The notes under the pieces are model-generated. The model saw only the letters and a program-made list of their open reading frames with translations. It did no database searches and was not told where the DNA came from. Source: JBOHHM01 sp050725495 (GTDB lineage Bacteria; Pseudomonadota; Gammaproteobacteria; Burkholderiales; Burkholderiaceae_C). Taken from it: a stretch of DNA of 5,104 nucleotides. A program made the translations under genes and the position numbers. The stretch is from contig JBOHHM010000275.1 of assembly GCA_050725495.1 (NCBI GenBank), positions 1-5,104 on the forward strand, written 5' to 3'. This document shows, in pieces, positions 1 through 5,104 of this stretch. Each line of letters opens with the position of its first letter. Position 1 is the first letter of the stretch.

Positions 1-6
1 CCCCAA

Positions 7-27
7 CCCTCCCCCAGCGGGGGAGGG
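7..27. repeat. G/C-rich perfect inverted repeat upstream of urtB
   Basis: The arms CCCTCCCCC (7-15) and GGGGGAGGG (19-27) are perfectly complementary around a 3-nt loop, AGC. No T-run follows, so this is not a classical rho-independent terminator. It resembles the C-run/G-run palindromes scattered between genes in Comamonadaceae and related Burkholderiales (general knowledge, not checked by search). It probably lies in the urtA-urtB gap, where it could form an mRNA hairpin that protects the upstream transcript or sets the dose of UrtA relative to the membrane subunits. Its right arm contains GGAGG (22-26), the only Shine-Dalgarno-like sequence in front of urtB. Confidence 0.7.
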
Positions 28-53
28 GGGTGAACTGTCCCGTCAAAGTCCTT

Positions 54-1628
54 ATGCTCATACGACGTCTCATTGCATTTGCTGCGTTTTTGATAGCGTC
101 CGGCGCCCATGCTTTAACGGCTGAAGAGGCCAAATCCATAGCGTCGGGCGAACCGGACGCGCGCATCGAGGCCTTGAACAAGGCCGTGTCTGCCGCAGAC
201 GACAAGACGGCCGCCTTCATCCAGGCCCTGTCTGAGGACGCGGTGAAGGTCGCCGGCGACAAGGTGTTTGTCGTCAAGGACGGCCAGGGTTTCGACCCCG
301 TGAGCGGCGCCGAGGCGCCCGTGCCTGATGACGCTGAAGACGCCATCATCAACAACCGCATGCGCGGCGAGCTGGACTCGGCGTTGGCCGTGCTCAAGCT
401 GTTTTCCAAAGAAGAGAAGGTGCGCCGCGAGGCGATCAAGTCGCTGCTGAGCGAAAGCGACGAAGCCAAGCTGCCGCTGATCGAAAAGGCCTTTGCGGCC
501 GAAACCGTTCCCCAGCTCAAGGAGCAGCTGGAGCTGGTGCGCGCTGCCATCCTGCTCAACAGTGCCGACCAGCCCAAACGGCTGGAGGCCGCCCGCCTGC
601 TCGCCAAGAGCAACAACGCCAACACCAAGACCGTGCTGCTGGAGCGCTTGAAGACCGAGGCCGAGAGCGATGTCCGGGCCGCGATGGAGGCCTCGCTGCG
701 CACGGTGGAGGCCTCGCTGGCCTGGGGCGACAAGCTCGGCGCGATCTTCAGCGGCATCAGCCTGGGCTCCATCCTGCTGCTGGTCGCGCTCGGCCTGGCC
801 ATCACCTACGGCCTCATGGGCGTGATCAACATGGCCCATGGCGAACTCATGATGATCGGCGCCTACGCGACCTATGTGGTCCAGGGCCTGTTCCAGAAAT
901 ACCTGCCCGGCGCCTTCGACGGGTACCTGGTGGCGGCCGTGCCCGCGTCCTTCCTGGCCTCGGCCCTGATGGGCGCCGCGCTGGAGCGCAGCGTGATCCG
1001 CTTCCTCTACGGCCGCCCGCTGGAAACCCTGCTGGCCACCTGGGGCATCAGCCTGATGCTGCAGCAGCTGGTGCGCAGCATTTTCGGCGCGCAGAACGTC
1101 GGCGTGGAAAACCCGAGCTGGATGAGCGGCGGCGCGCAGCTCATGGGCAACCTGCAACTGCCCTGGAACCGCATCATCATCATCGCCTTTGCTGCCGCCG
1201 TGCTGCTGGCCATGGCCTGGCTGATCGGCCGCACGCGCCTGGGCCTGTTCGTGCGCGGCGTCACGCAAAACCGGCCGATTGCCTCGTGCATGGGGGTCAA
1301 CACCGCGCGCATCGACACCTACGCGTTCGCGCTCGGTTCGGGCATTGCCGGCCTGGCCGGCTGCGCGCTGAGCCAGGTCGGCAACGTCGGCCCCGATCTG
1401 GGCCAGGGCTATATCGTGGATGCGTTCATGGTGGTCGTGCTGGGCGGCGTGGGCCAGCTGGCCGGCACGGTCTACGCCGCGATCGGCCTGGGCATCCTCA
1501 ACAAGCTGCTCGAAGGCTGGACCGGTGCCGTGCTGGCCAAGATCACCGTGCTGGTGTTCATCATCGTCTTCATCCAGAAGCGGCCGCAGGGCATCTTCGC
1601 GATGAAAGGCCGGAGCGCGGAGGCATGA
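54..1628 (+). CDS. urtB: Urea ABC transporter permease subunit UrtB
   Basis: This is one of two inner-membrane permeases of the high-affinity urea importer, in the LivH/BPD_transp_2 branch. From the ATG at 54 it has 524 residues, much longer than a LivH of about 300. Residues 1-20 look like a Sec signal peptide: RR near the N-terminus, a hydrophobic core, and AHA before the predicted cleavage site. Residues about 21-223 form a hydrophilic, helix-rich domain with HEAT-like repeats, which is typical of UrtB. The permease core (about 224-515) has roughly eight hydrophobic segments. It carries the family motif NMAHGE near 259-264, a cytoplasmic loop near 400-420 (VTQNRPIASCMGV) and the conserved GGVGQLAGT stretch. 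An in-frame GTG at 30 would add 8 residues. It lies only 3 nt after GGAGG (22-26), but it puts a long polar stretch before the signal peptide, so I prefer 54, although no good Shine-Dalgarno precedes 54. The stop overlaps the urtC start region. Identification as urea-specific rests on the N-terminal domain and on the neighbouring UrtC, UrtD and UrtE. Confidence 0.93.
   Translation: MLIRRLIAFAAFLIASGAHALTAEEAKSIASGEPDARIEALNKAVSAADDKTAAFIQALSEDAVKVAGDKVFVVKDGQGFDPVSGAEAPVPDDAEDAIINNRMRGELDSALAVLKLFSKEEKVRREAIKSLLSESDEAKLPLIEKAFAAETVPQLKEQLELVRAAILLNSADQPKRLEAARLLAKSNNANTKTVLLERLKTEAESDVRAAMEASLRTVEASLAWGDKLGAIFSGISLGSILLLVALGLAITYGLMGVINMAHGELMMIGAYATYVVQGLFQKYLPGAFDGYLVAAVPASFLASALMGAALERSVIRFLYGRPLETLLATWGISLMLQQLVRSIFGAQNVGVENPSWMSGGAQLMGNLQLPWNRIIIIAFAAAVLLAMAWLIGRTRLGLFVRGVTQNRPIASCMGVNTARIDTYAFALGSGIAGLAGCALSQVGNVGPDLGQGYIVDAFMVVVLGGVGQLAGTVYAAIGLGILNKLLEGWTGAVLAKITVLVFIIVFIQKRPQGIFAMKGRSAEA
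1619..1623 (+). promoter_or_regulatory. Ribosome binding site deciding the urtC start
   Basis: GGAGG sits inside the last codons of urtB. Three consecutive in-frame ATGs follow at 1625, 1628 and 1631. The gaps to GGAGG are 1, 4 and 7 nt respectively, so only the third is well spaced. The ATG at 1625 gives the classical ATGA overlap with the urtB stop but is too close to the site for normal initiation. Confidence 0.6.
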
Positions 1629-1630
1629 TG

Positions 1631-2770
1631 ATGAGAGACGCCGATCAGGCCACCGCGGCCCCCACCGCGACCGTCATCCTGCCTCAAAAGCCCGCGATGC
1701 TCGGCCGCATGGGCTGGAGCGCCTTCATCGTCGCGCTGGTCGCGGTCTGCGCCGTCGCGCCGCTGCTCAACCTGGTCGTGCCCCACGGCAGCGTGTTTCA
1801 CATGAGCGACTACGCCGTGGCGCTGGTGGGCAAGATCATGTGCTACGCCATCTGCGCCCTGGCCATGGACCTGATCTGGGGCTACACCGGCATCCTCTCG
1901 CTAGGCCATGGCCTGTTCTTCGCGCTGGGCGGCTATGCCATGGGCATGTACCTGATGCGCCAGATCGGGCGCGAGGGCAACTACAAGAGCGACCTGCCCG
2001 ACTTCATGGTGTTCCTGGACTGGAAGGCCCTGCCTTGGCATTGGACCTTCAGCGACAGCTTCATCGCCACGCTGATCTTCATCGTCGCCGTGCCGGGCCT
2101 GGTGGCCTTTGTGTTCGGCTACTTCGCGTTCCGCTCTCGCATCAAGGGCGTGTATTTCTCCATCATCACCCAGGCCATGACGTTTGCCGCGATGCTGCTG
2201 TTCTTCCGCAACGAAACGGGCTTTGGCGGCAACAACGGCTTCACCGACTTCAAGCGCATCCTGGGCATTCCGATCGCCACGCCTTCGATGCGCATGGGGC
2301 TGTTCGTTCTGACCGGCCTGACCCTGCTGGGCTTTTTCCTGTTCGCGCGCTGGCTGATTTCGTCCAAGTTCGGCCGCGTGCTGCAGGCCATCCGCGATGC
2401 CGAGAGCCGCGTGATGTTCTCGGGCTACAACCCGATCGGCTACAAGCTCACCATCTGGGTCATCTCGGCCATCATGTGCGGCGTGGCCGGCGCGCTCTAT
2501 GTGCCGCAGGTCGGCATCATCAACCCGAGCGAGATGAGCCCGGCCAACTCGATCGAGATCGCCATCTGGGCGGCCGTCGGCGGCCGCGCGAGCCTGGTCG
2601 GACCCATCGCCGGCGCCTTCATCGTCAACGGCGCCAAGAGCTGGCTCACGGTGACCGCGCCCGAGTTCTGGCTCTACTTTCTGGGCGCCCTGTTCATCGC
2701 CGTGACCCTGTTCCTGCCCAATGGCGTGGTGGGCCTGGTCAAGAAGCTGAAGAAGGGAGGCGCGCAATGA
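1631..2770 (+). CDS. urtC: Urea ABC transporter permease subunit UrtC
   Basis: This is the second permease of the urea importer, of LivM type, and it pairs with UrtB to form the transmembrane channel. It has 379 residues from the ATG at 1631; starts at 1628 and 1625 would add one or two Met residues. A polar cytoplasmic N-terminus of about 28 residues leads into a first membrane segment (about 29-50). The LivM-family hallmark LSLGHG lies at 89-94, followed by a glycine-rich helix. The loop AIRDAESR (253-260) matches the EAA-type coupling loop that contacts the ATPases. The motif NPSEMSP (298-304) and the WAAVGGRASLVGP stretch from 313 are typical of LivM/UrtC permeases. The protein ends in a basic tail (KKLKKGG), consistent with a cytoplasmic C-terminus. 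There is no signal peptide. The stop TGA overlaps the urtD ATG in ATGA (2767-2770), so the two genes are probably translationally coupled. No frameshift or missing segment is seen. Confidence 0.94.
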   Translation: MRDADQATAAPTATVILPQKPAMLGRMGWSAFIVALVAVCAVAPLLNLVVPHGSVFHMSDYAVALVGKIMCYAICALAMDLIWGYTGILSLGHGLFFALGGYAMGMYLMRQIGREGNYKSDLPDFMVFLDWKALPWHWTFSDSFIATLIFIVAVPGLVAFVFGYFAFRSRIKGVYFSIITQAMTFAAMLLFFRNETGFGGNNGFTDFKRILGIPIATPSMRMGLFVLTGLTLLGFFLFARWLISSKFGRVLQAIRDAESRVMFSGYNPIGYKLTIWVISAIMCGVAGALYVPQVGIINPSEMSPANSIEIAIWAAVGGRASLVGPIAGAFIVNGAKSWLTVTAPEFWLYFLGALFIAVTLFLPNGVVGLVKKLKKGGAQ

Positions 2771-3642
2771 CCCCCGACCTTCTGGAGGAAGGCGCGCGCC
2801 GCGTCGAGGCCCATGCCAGGCAAGAGGCGCAGGGCAGGACCGAATCGGGCGGCCGTGAAGCCGGCTTCTCGCGCGTCGCCACGCCGGGCGAGGTCGATGT
2901 GGCGCACGGGCGCATCCTCTATCTCGAAGACGTGAGCGTGAGCTTCGAGGGCTTCAAGGCCATCAACAAACTCTCGCTGGACATCGCGCCCGGCGAGCTG
3001 CGCTGCATCATCGGCCCCAACGGCGCGGGCAAGACCACGATGATGGACATCATCACCGGCAAGACCCGGCCCGACGAGGGCACGGTGTTCTTCGGCAGCA
3101 CCATCGACCTGCTGCGCTACAAAGAGGCCGAGATCGCGCAGATGGGCATCGGCCGCAAGTTCCAGAAGCCCACGGTGTTCGAACAGCTCACGGTGTTCGA
3201 AAACCTGGAGCTCGCGCTCAAGACCGACAAGGGCGTGAAGGCTTCGATGGTCTTCCGGCTTGACTCGGCGCAAAGCGACCGGCTGGCCGAGGTGCTGCGC
3301 ACCATCCACCTGGCCGACAGCGTGGCGCGCCTGGCCGGCACCTTGAGCCACGGCCAGAAGCAGTGGCTGGAGATCGGCATGCTGCTGATGCAAGACCCTA
3401 AGCTGCTGCTGCTCGACGAACCCGTGGCCGGCATGACCGACGAGGAAACCGCCCGCACGGCCGAACTGTTCCTCACGCTCAAGGGCAAGCACTCGCTGAT
3501 GGTCGTGGAGCACGACATGAGCTTCATCAAGACCATCTCCGAAATCGTCACCGTGCTCAGCGAGGGTTCGGTGCTGGCGCAAGGCACGCTGGACCAGGTG
3601 CAGGCGGATGAGCGCGTGATCGAGGTGTACCTCGGAAGGTAA
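2767..3642 (+). CDS. urtD: Urea ABC transporter ATP-binding protein UrtD
   Basis: This is a cytoplasmic ATPase subunit of the urea importer, of LivG type, with 291 residues. The start is fixed by the 4-nt overlap with urtC and by GGGAGG at 2755-2760, 6 nt upstream. The ABC domain begins near residue 50. It has Walker A GPNGAGKTT (83-91, K89), Q-loop Q133 in GRKFQKPTVF, signature LSHGQ (193-197), Walker B LLLLDEP (213-219, catalytic E218), and H-loop H249 in VVEHDM. The LSHGQKQWLEIG signature and the KFQKPTVFEQLTVFENL stretch are what I expect of UrtD rather than LivG. The first 48 or so residues are an extra hydrophilic segment, rich in Glu, Arg and Ala, not found in a minimal UrtD of about 250 residues. 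An in-frame GTG at 2899 would remove it, but that start lacks the coupling signals. The gene ends in three tandem in-frame stops, TAA TGA TGA (3640-3648). Confidence 0.95.
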   Translation: MTPDLLEEGARRVEAHARQEAQGRTESGGREAGFSRVATPGEVDVAHGRILYLEDVSVSFEGFKAINKLSLDIAPGELRCIIGPNGAGKTTMMDIITGKTRPDEGTVFFGSTIDLLRYKEAEIAQMGIGRKFQKPTVFEQLTVFENLELALKTDKGVKASMVFRLDSAQSDRLAEVLRTIHLADSVARLAGTLSHGQKQWLEIGMLLMQDPKLLLLDEPVAGMTDEETARTAELFLTLKGKHSLMVVEHDMSFIKTISEIVTVLSEGSVLAQGTLDQVQADERVIEVYLGR

Positions 3643-3648
3643 TGATGA

Positions 3649-3730
3649 GCCCCCACGTTTGCGGCTGCGCCGCTGCACTGCCCCCCGAGGGGGCGCATTC
3701 GCCTCTAGGGGCGGCCCGTCGAGGCGAATG
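3649..3730. repeat. Palindromic intergenic element between urtD and urtE
   Basis: This element contains several perfect inverted repeats. CATTCGCCTC (3696-3705) pairs with GAGGCGAATG (3721-3730) around a 15-nt loop. CCCCC (3682-3686) can pair with GGGGG (3689-3693) as a very tight hairpin, or GCCCCC (3649-3654) can pair with GGGGGC (3689-3694). GCGGC (3661-3665) pairs with GCCGC (3669-3673). The pattern of a CCCCCAC start, a CCCCCCGAGGGGG centre and a GGGGCGGCCCGTCGAGGC end looks like a dispersed intergenic repeat that I associate with Comamonadaceae genomes; this is from memory and unsearched. There is no T-run, so strong termination is not expected. It may act as an mRNA-stabilising or processing element within the operon. 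Its final arm carries the urtE ribosome binding site. Confidence 0.75.
3721..3724 (+). promoter_or_regulatory. Ribosome binding site of urtE, inside a hairpin arm
   Basis: GAGG lies 8 nt before the urtE ATG at 3733 and is the only Shine-Dalgarno-like sequence there. It forms the first four bases of the right arm (3721-3730) of a perfect 10-bp stem, so in a folded mRNA it would be paired with CCTC at 3702-3705. Confidence 0.5.
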
Positions 3731-3732
3731 AC

Positions 3733-4425
3733 ATGCTAAGCGTCAAAAACATCAACCAATACTACGGCGGCTCCCACATCCTGCGCGACGTGAGCCTTCA
3801 GGCGCACCTCGGCAAGGTCACGGTGCTGCTGGGCCGCAACGGTGTCGGCAAGACCACCCTGCTCAAAAGCCTGATGGGCCTGGTCCCCATCAAGACCGGC
3901 AGCATCGAGTTCGACGGCAAGCCCATCCACGCGGCCATGCCCTACGAGCGCGCCCGCGCCGGCATCGGCTTCGTGCCCCAGGGCCGCGAGATCTTTGCGC
4001 GCCTTACGGTGGAAGAGAACCTGCGCATGGGCCTGGCCTACCAGAGCGCCGGCACGCCGATTCCCCCCGAGCTCTACGAGCTGTTTCCCGTGCTCAAGCA
4101 GATGCTGGGCCGCCGCGGCGGCGACCTCTCGGGCGGCCAGCAGCAGCAGCTGGCCATTGCACGCGCACTCGCAGCCCAACCCAAACTGCTGATCCTCGAC
4201 GAGCCGACCGAAGGCATCCAGCCCAGCATCATCAAGGACATCGCCCGCGTGATCCGCATGCTGGCCGACCGCGGCGACATGGCGATCCTGCTCGTGGAGC
4301 AGTACTACGACTTCGCGCAAGACCTGGCCGACGACTACCTGGTCATGGAGCGCGGCGAGTTCATCGCGCGCGGCGCGGGCCAGGACATGGAAGCCAACGG
4401 CGTGCGGCAGCTGGTCGCGATCTGA
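3733..4425 (+). CDS. urtE: Urea ABC transporter ATP-binding protein UrtE
   Basis: This is the second cytoplasmic ATPase of the urea importer, of LivF type, with 230 residues, the usual length for the family. The N-terminus MLSVKNINQYYGGSHIL is characteristic of UrtE. Motifs are Walker A GRNGVGKTT (34-42, K40), Q-loop Q83 in GFVPQGREIF, signature LSGGQ (132-136), and Walker B LLILDEP (152-158, catalytic E157). The stretch EPTEGIQPSIIKDI follows Walker B. At the H-loop position the protein has VEQ (Q190) rather than VEH, a substitution that I recall is shared with LivF. The sequence LLVEQYYDFA and the C-terminal GVRQLVAI are also UrtE-like. It is separated from urtD by 90 bp but is surely part of the same transporter, forming a heterodimer with UrtD. 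It is probably the last gene of the operon, since a 113-bp gap and an unrelated gene follow. Confidence 0.95.
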   Translation: MLSVKNINQYYGGSHILRDVSLQAHLGKVTVLLGRNGVGKTTLLKSLMGLVPIKTGSIEFDGKPIHAAMPYERARAGIGFVPQGREIFARLTVEENLRMGLAYQSAGTPIPPELYELFPVLKQMLGRRGGDLSGGQQQQLAIARALAAQPKLLILDEPTEGIQPSIIKDIARVIRMLADRGDMAILLVEQYYDFAQDLADDYLVMERGEFIARGAGQDMEANGVRQLVAI

Positions 4426-4469
4426 GCGGCTGACTCGGCGGCCGGCAGCGACCGTCCGCCCGTTGCTGA

Positions 4470-4484
4470 GCAAGCCCTGCTTGC
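4470..4484. promoter_or_regulatory. Small hairpin or operator-like palindrome between urtE and the sulfite oxidase gene
   Basis: GCAAGC (4470-4475) and GCTTGC (4479-4484) form a perfect 6-bp inverted repeat around CCT. It lies 44 bp after the urtE stop and 54 bp before the next start. AAATTCCC follows rather than a T-run, so as a rho-independent terminator it would be weak. It could equally be a regulator site for the downstream gene. The rest of the 4426-4538 gap holds a short direct repeat GAGTGCC (4505-4511 and 4513-4519) and no gene I can support. Confidence 0.3.
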
Positions 4485-4538
4485 AAATTCCCGCCCTTGT
4501 ACTAGAGTGCCTGAGTGCCCACCACGCAAGGAGTTGCC

Positions 4539-5104
4539 ATGACCACGCGCAGGGAGTTTCTCAGGACCGGCGCCGGTGGCGTGATCCTGGCGGGCACAGG
4601 GCAACTCGTCCCGACGTCGGCCCAAGCGGTGATCGCGGGAATGCCTGCCGAGCTGCCCGATGGGGCGCTGGAATCGGCCGTGCTGGAGGCGCTGCCCGGC
4701 AAGCTGCCGCTGATCAAGAGGAGCTACCGTCCGCCGAACTACGATACACCGCTGTCGTATTTCCGCGAGGTCTTCACCCCCAACAACGCCTTCTTCGTGC
4801 GCTACCACCTGGCCGGTATCCCCGAGCTGAAGGCCGCTGAGTGGCGCCTCAAGATCGGGGGGGAGGCGGCGCAGAATCCGTTCGAACTGAGCCTGGACCA
4901 GCTTAAGAAAGACTTTGAGCAGGTGGAACTGGCCGCTGTGTGCCTGTGTTCCGGCAACCGCCGCGGCATGTTTCAGCCCCATGTCACCGGCGTCGAGTGG
5001 GGGCCGGGAGCGATGGGCAATGCGAAATGGCGCGGCGTGCGGCTCAAGGATGTGCTGGCCAAGGCAGGGATCCGCAAGGAAGCGGTCGAAGTCGTGTTCG
5101 ATGG
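4539..5104 (+). CDS. sorA: Sulfite oxidase-family molybdoenzyme, SorA-like sulfite dehydrogenase catalytic subunit (partial, 3' end cut)
   Basis: This gene runs off the window end; 188 complete codons are visible. The ATG follows AAGGAG (4528-4533) at a 5-nt gap. Residues 1-30 are a twin-arginine signal peptide: TRREFLR at 3-9, a hydrophobic stretch rich in Gly, and a likely cleavage site after TSAQA. This implies export of the folded, cofactor-loaded enzyme to the periplasm. The start of the molybdopterin domain is recognisable. R88 and H90 in FFVRYHLAG match the active-site Arg and His of Starkeya SorA (R55 and H57 in mature numbering, from memory). C137 in CLCSGNRRG matches the Mo-ligand cysteine (C104). 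The offset of 33 is constant across the three residues. The expected reaction is oxidation of sulfite to sulfate, passing electrons to a c-type cytochrome, whose gene (sorB) would be expected just downstream. SoxC or another sulfite oxidase-like subfamily is the main alternative; the R-x-H spacing and CSGNRRG favour SorA. Confidence 0.85.
   Translation, partial: MTTRREFLRTGAGGVILAGTGQLVPTSAQAVIAGMPAELPDGALESAVLEALPGKLPLIKRSYRPPNYDTPLSYFREVFTPNNAFFVRYHLAGIPELKAAEWRLKIGGEAAQNPFELSLDQLKKDFEQVELAAVCLCSGNRRGMFQPHVTGVEWGPGAMGNAKWRGVRLKDVLAKAGIRKEAVEVVFD

Larger units (their letters stand above)
3642..3731 (+). other. Possible 29-codon bridging reading frame between urtD and urtE
   Basis: An open frame begins with ATG ATG at 3642-3647, overlapping the urtD stop as TAATG. 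It runs through the whole intergenic palindrome and stops at TGA 3729-3731, one base before the urtE ATG. GGAAGG (3634-3639) lies 5 nt before the second ATG. The predicted peptide (start MMSPHVCGCAALP, end GAARRGE) matches no family I recognise and is what the repeat element would encode by chance. If translated, its value would be in carrying ribosomes across the hairpins to urtE, not in the peptide. The geometry is seen directly; translation is speculation. Confidence 0.2.

Noticed and set aside
1171..1186. Short ATC trinucleotide repeat in urtB
   Set aside because: It encodes consecutive isoleucines in a membrane helix and is explained by the coding function.
114..1268. A 384-codon open frame on the - strand inside urtB
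   Set aside because: The translation is a low-complexity string of His, Gln, Ala, Arg and Gly, typical of the antisense of a GC-rich gene. It has no recognisable domain, and the + strand gene is unmistakable.
1286..1624. Upstream extension of the urtC frame across the end of urtB
   Set aside because: The extra 113 codons translate to Arg/His/Gly-rich sequence out of frame with urtB. UrtC homology begins only after the ATG cluster at 1625-1633.
1840..2766. Upstream extension of the urtD frame through urtC, giving a 600-codon open frame
   Set aside because: It is open only because stops are rare in GC-rich sequence. The sequence before 2767 is Arg/His/Leu-rich shadow of urtC, and the coupled ATG at 2767 has a good Shine-Dalgarno.
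2674..3678. A 334-codon open frame on the - strand opposite urtD
   Set aside because: It is a composition-driven shadow with no domain, opposite a clear ABC ATPase.
3649..3730. Rho-independent terminator or CRISPR-like unit between urtD and urtE
   Set aside because: There is no T-run after any stem on either side, the same transporter continues with urtE, and there are no regularly spaced repeats.
4481..4505. A sigma-70-like promoter, TTGCAA (4481-4486) with TACTAG (4500-4505)
   Set aside because: The spacer is only 13 nt and the -10 matches the consensus at three of six positions, so I do not annotate it as a promoter, although some promoter for the downstream gene probably lies in this gap.
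4463..4840. A 125-codon + strand frame overlapping the start of the sulfite oxidase gene
   Set aside because: It is out of frame with the 4539 gene, which has a Tat signal, a strong Shine-Dalgarno and recognisable active-site residues. The alternative translation is Arg/Ala-rich and featureless.

Overview
This window is an accessory-metabolism stretch from a GC-rich proteobacterium, most likely a betaproteobacterium of the Comamonadaceae/Burkholderiales (Variovorax, Acidovorax or Polaromonas type). That placement is inference. It rests on the high GC content, the strong G/C third-codon bias, the protein sequences, and two G/C-rich intergenic palindromes of a style I associate with that family. 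All recognisable genes lie on the + strand.

Layout: positions 1-30 hold a C-run/G-run palindrome. From 54 to 4425 runs the back part of a urea ABC transporter operon in the canonical order urtB (permease with a large periplasmic N-terminal domain), urtC (second permease), urtD (ATPase) and urtE (ATPase). The substrate-binding protein gene urtA is expected just upstream and is outside the window. urtB/urtC/urtD are tightly coupled by overlapping or abutting stop and start codons. urtD and urtE are separated by a 90-bp palindromic intergenic element (3643-3732) whose last stem arm carries the ribosome binding site of urtE. A 113-bp gap (4426-4538) with a small hairpin then precedes a gene cut by the window end (4539 onward). 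It encodes a Tat-exported sulfite oxidase-family molybdoenzyme, best matched to the SorA catalytic subunit of sulfite:cytochrome c oxidoreductase.

How the genes work together: UrtB and UrtC would form the inner-membrane channel and UrtD and UrtE the cytoplasmic ATPase pair. With periplasmic UrtA they would import urea at high affinity as a nitrogen source. No urease gene follows urtE inside this window. The sorA-like gene is functionally unrelated (periplasmic sulfite to sulfate oxidation) and has its own strong Shine-Dalgarno, so it is probably a separate transcription unit.

I see no undescribed system here. The most unusual features are at the urtD-urtE junction: a repeat-borne ribosome binding site placed in a hairpin arm, and a 29-codon open frame that exactly bridges the two genes.
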